From Buchnera aphidicola (Melaphis rhois) (lineage in GTDB: Bacteria > Pseudomonadota > Gammaproteobacteria > Enterobacterales > Enterobacteriaceae), in contig NZ_CP033004.1 in NCBI RefSeq assembly GCF_005080745.1, positions 539,195-549,832 on the forward strand: a stretch of 10,638 bases of DNA, written 5' to 3'. The position numbers and the translations under genes were made by a program. Every line of letters starts with the position of its first letter. Within the stretch, counting starts at the first letter, position 1. The notes below the pieces were generated by a model. That model was given only the letters and a program-made list of their open reading frames with translations. It was not told where the DNA came from and searched no databases. Of this stretch, positions 8,229-10,638 are shown in pieces.

Positions 8229-8664
8229 TCAATAACTATAAAATAAAATTCCCTATTAACAACGTAAGTCTTTATCAAAAGAAGTTTTTGCTTTTTTTGT
8301 ATCCAATAAATTAATTTAATATACATTATGTAAAATTTTAATAATAGATATAGCAATAACAATCGTTTCATTTTCTAATTTTACATTTAACCTGATTAAA
8401 TTGTGTTATTTTAATTATTTATCTTTTATCATTCAAACTGATCTAATCATTTTATCAAGACATTAAAATTGTTCGATGAAAAAATTATTTCCTTATATTA
8501 GGAAGGATAAAACTCGAATTTAATTTAAAATGTATTTATAAATAAAGCAACCTTCAATAATACGTATTATAAATTTTAACATTAACAAGATAATAAAAAA
8601 TCACTTTATATTACGGCAACATATAAAACATATATTATATAATTTACAAAAACGTATTAAAAAA

Positions 8665-8686
8665 TTTAAATATGCATATATTTAAA
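8665..8686. repeat. AT-rich imperfect palindrome
   Basis: TTTAAA-TATGCATA-TA-TTTAAA is a palindrome around ATGCAT with two extra bases on the right. In this composition it may be chance. Confidence 0.4.
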
Positions 8687-9164
8687 AATAAAACCTGTAT
8701 ATCAAAGTATATTATATAGTATAAATATTTTTATATTGTATTATGTATTTAGATTAAAAAAATTGGTAAACATTAACAAGACGTTAAAAAACCAGGATAT
8801 AACCAAAATTTACATATGTAACTTATTTCATCGAAACTGTTGATACTAAAATTAATCTGAAGACATATCAAAATTTTTTGAAATCTGAAAAACAATTTTT
8901 TAATCCTAGATTATTATTGAACGTCTAAAATGTTATTATGTACTAATAATTATAATATACACCATTAGTTGATTTTTATAATATAAACAACAAAAGAGAT
9001 AAAAAAATATCTATAAAAATTACAAAAATATGATAAATATATCATTTTATATGAAATAAATCTTATAAACTTATACTATACTTTAGAACTATCATTTTTT
9101 AAAATTTAAGAAAATTAATAATTATTACTAATTTATAAATTACATTATTAAAACTAAAATCTAA

Positions 9165-9222
9165 TGAACACAAAACCACTTTAATTTATTCATTAACAAC
9201 TAAATACTATTTTGTGTGTTCA
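9165..9222. repeat. Imperfect inverted repeat with 34-base loop
   Basis: TGAACACAAAA (9165-9175) pairs with TTTTGTGTGTTCA (9210-9222), leaving two bases bulged in the right arm. Eleven pairs form, four of them G-C, which stands out in a spacer with hardly any G or C. The loop is 34 bases of A/T-rich sequence. Function unknown. Confidence 0.45.
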
Positions 9223-9608
9223 ATTAACTTATTATTCAAAAATAAATTATATTTAAGAAATAAAACAATTATATTACATAAAAATAATATATAAACCTTT
9301 AATAATGCGCATAAAAATTATGTTAAAATCAATATATAATTTAATTGTCAATCAAAATAACATTTTCTTTCAGAAATTTTAGAAAAAGTTATATAATCTT
9401 ATTTTAAATCTAATTTAAATTATTAACTGTACGTTTATATAATATATAAAATGCGATAAAATAAAAATTTTAAAAGAACTAAATCATGATTGTAAAAATA
9501 TTGAAATAACTAGCAGTTGCTATTTAATTATAAAATTAACGCTAACAAAACTATATTTTTACTTAATCATAATTTAATTAATAACATTCAAAAAACACCA
9601 AGAAACTT

Positions 9609-9634
9609 AAAAAAAAAGAAACTCACTCTCTTTT
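9609..9634 (-). terminator. Weak candidate terminator after nfuA
   Basis: On the minus strand, AAAAGA and TCTTTT (9629-9634 and 9614-9619) can pair around a 9-base loop, and the T run continues to 9609. It lies about 50 bases past the nfuA stop. The stem is mostly A-T, so it would be a poor terminator; the long T tract is its best evidence. Confidence 0.3.
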
Positions 9635-9683
9635 GTATTAAAAAAAAATAAACTTATATTTTTCTTTGAAATATCTATCATGT

Positions 9684-10259
9684 TCAATAATATGAATGAT
9701 TACCTTTATGATGTGCTGTAGTATCATAAACTCCTTTCAATTCAGGAAATTCTATTAATAATTGACGCTCTATTCCTTCTTTCAAAGTATATCCAATCAT
9801 AGAACACCCGTTACAACCTCCAAAGAATTTAAGAGTGACATATCCTGATTGGGTAATATTTACTAAATGAACTTTCCCTCCATGAGCAGATAATTGAGGG
9901 TTAATTTTCGAATTTAAAAAAGATTCTACTCTCTTATGTAATGCAATATCTTTATTTAAAGTATATTTTTTAGCATACGGAGCCATTAAAGTTAACTGAG
10001 TATTACAATTTTCTACTACAATATCAATTACAGAATCTTTTAAATAAAACATACTTGATTGATCAACATACACTGCAAAACTATCATATTCAAATTTAAC
10101 ATCTTGTGTTGTTATTTCTTCTGGGTAACAAAAAGATACACCACATTTTGCGATAGGAGTACCTGGATAGCTAACAAAAACTCTAATGTTAGTACCTTTC
10201 TTTTGCTTTATAAGTAATTGAGAAAAATGTTTTTGTGCTGATTTAGATATATTAACCAT
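9684..10259 (-). CDS. nfuA: Fe-S cluster carrier protein NfuA
   Basis: NfuA binds a [4Fe-4S] cluster and passes it to target enzymes; in E. coli it helps maturation under oxidative stress or iron shortage. At 191 residues it is exactly the E. coli length. Residues 1 to about 95 form the degenerate A-type carrier domain, with C39 and C44 in KCGVSFC. The Nfu domain (about 105-180) carries INPQLSAHGG and the cluster-binding pair C149-x-x-C152 in GGCNGCSM. The C terminus ends in HSYY, as in E. coli. The ATG at 10257-10259 has only a weak GAG upstream. It is divergent from bioH; in E. coli gntX lies between bioH and nfuA and is missing here. Stop is TGA. Confidence 0.97.
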   Translation of the reverse strand: MVNISKSAQKHFSQLLIKQKKGTNIRVFVSYPGTPIAKCGVSFCYPEEITTQDVKFEYDSFAVYVDQSSMFYLKDSVIDIVVENCNTQLTLMAPYAKKYTLNKDIALHKRVESFLNSKINPQLSAHGGKVHLVNITQSGYVTLKFFGGCNGCSMIGYTLKEGIERQLLIEFPELKGVYDTTAHHKGNHSYY

Positions 10260-10517
10260 AAAGTATACTCAATTATTTAAACTTAAAATATATTATTGTA
10301 TAAAACTTATATCATAAATATTATAATTGTATGTATCTTAAAACTAAAATACTACTGTTTTAACTACCCATACAATAGAAAAATATTAAATGAAAATAAT
10401 TTAAATATATTGATTATTAAAAAAAATCTATACATTCATAAATGTTACTATTTTATTTCAAAATACTATAATAATTTCATAATAAATATCAATAATTATA
10501 AAAAACAATAACACCTT
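10260..10517. other. Divergent spacer at the former gntX position
   Basis: The 258 bases between nfuA and bioH correspond to where E. coli has gntX. I see no GntX cysteines or phosphoribosyltransferase motif. The region must hold promoters for both divergent genes, but the A/T richness prevents a firm choice. No Shine-Dalgarno match precedes bioH. Confidence 0.5.
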
Positions 10518-10638
10518 ATGAATAAATTTTATTGGCATACTGAAGGAATTGGAAAAATACATTTGGTTTTAATACATGGATGGGGTTTTAATTCAACAAT
10601 TTGGAATATAATATTATCCAAACTAAATATTCATTTTA
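10518..10638 (+). CDS. bioH: Pimeloyl-ACP methyl ester esterase, 5' part
   Basis: BioH hydrolyses pimeloyl-ACP methyl ester, ending the disguised fatty-acid route to the pimelate moiety of biotin. Only the first 40 codons are in the window. The peptide starts MNKFYWHTEG and continues IHLVLIHGWGFN, matching E. coli MNNIWWQTKG and VHLVLLHGWGLN at the same positions. H20-G21-W22-G23 is the oxyanion-hole strand of an alpha/beta hydrolase, and W22 matches the substrate-contacting tryptophan of E. coli BioH. The catalytic serine, aspartate and histidine would lie beyond the edge, so intactness cannot be judged. The ATG at 10518 lacks a visible ribosome site but agrees with the homologue. Confidence 0.9.
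   Translation, partial: MNKFYWHTEGIGKIHLVLIHGWGFNSTIWNIILSKLNIHF

Larger units (their letters stand above)
7763..9683. other. Long gene-free region between deoB and nfuA
   Basis: About 1.9 kb contain no protein I can recognise. Stops are dense in all frames. The longest frame I traced by hand is 45 codons on the minus strand (about 8796-8933), which is expected by chance at this composition. A minus-strand TATAAT at 7863-7868 could be a deoB -10, but its -35 is poor. The length would suit one lost gene of roughly 500-600 codons; prfC, which lies upstream of the deo genes on the same strand in E. coli, is a candidate, but I found no RF3 motif. Small repeats (8053-8070, 8203-8228, 8665-8686, 9165-9222) are the only other structure seen. 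Confidence 0.55.

Noticed and set aside
8245..8315. Minus-strand peptide ending DTKKAKTSFDKDLRC before a stop, as a possible gene tail
   Set aside because: Only about 19 codons are open, with a stop just before, and no family is recognised.
8796..8933. 45-codon minus-strand open stretch containing Tyr-Pro-Gly, like the YPGD of RF3
   Set aside because: Spacing to any other RF3-like residue is wrong, and open stretches of this length are expected a few times by chance in 1.9 kb at this composition.
7763..9683. CRISPR array, insertion sequence or replication origin in the long spacer
   Set aside because: No regularly spaced repeats, no transposase-like frame or terminal repeats, and no DnaA-box cluster were seen.
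10296..10511. 71-codon plus-strand open frame between nfuA and bioH
   Set aside because: The peptide is nearly all Ile, Asn, Lys, Tyr and Leu, as expected from translated A/T-rich spacer. It is on the wrong strand to be gntX and lacks a ribosome site.

Overview
The window looks like chromosome from a reduced, very AT-rich gammaproteobacterial insect endosymbiont, most likely a Buchnera aphidicola lineage. Every recognisable protein is a close relative of an Escherichia coli protein of nearly the same length. Codon use is strongly A/T-biased, spacers between genes are almost pure A/T, and there are no mobile elements, phage genes or defence genes. Neighbour genes known from E. coli are missing at the expected places. 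The host species cannot be told from the sequence alone.

Layout, left to right. A TsgA-like major facilitator transporter (145-1305, +) converges on a minus-strand cluster, and its stop overlaps that of trpS by four bases. The cluster reads, in transcription order, aroK, aroB, rpe, trpS. This is the E. coli order aroK-aroB-damX-dam-rpe-gph-trpS with damX, dam and gph gone. A promoter-like pair and a stable hairpin in an unusually GC-rich patch lie just upstream of aroK. A 607-base spacer leads to a plus-strand tRNA-Ser(GGA). Then come minus-strand deoB and deoD, a gene-free stretch of about 1.9 kb, minus-strand nfuA, and the divergent plus-strand start of bioH, which runs off the window.

How the genes connect. 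DeoD releases (deoxy)ribose-1-phosphate from purine nucleosides, and DeoB converts it to the 5-phosphate. Rpe joins this pentose phosphate pool to xylulose-5-phosphate, and so to erythrose-4-phosphate. That compound is a precursor of the AroB substrate, and AroK acts later in the same shikimate pathway. This fits a symbiont that makes aromatic amino acids for its host. TrpS and tRNA-Ser serve translation, NfuA delivers Fe-S clusters, and BioH acts in making the biotin precursor.

No new multi-gene system is visible. The best leads are non-coding: the GC-rich hairpin in the putative aroK leader, the 1.9-kb gene-free stretch (possibly a decayed gene), and an imperfect long-range inverted repeat inside that stretch. 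Promoter and terminator calls are weak because A/T-rich sequence makes such motifs common by chance.
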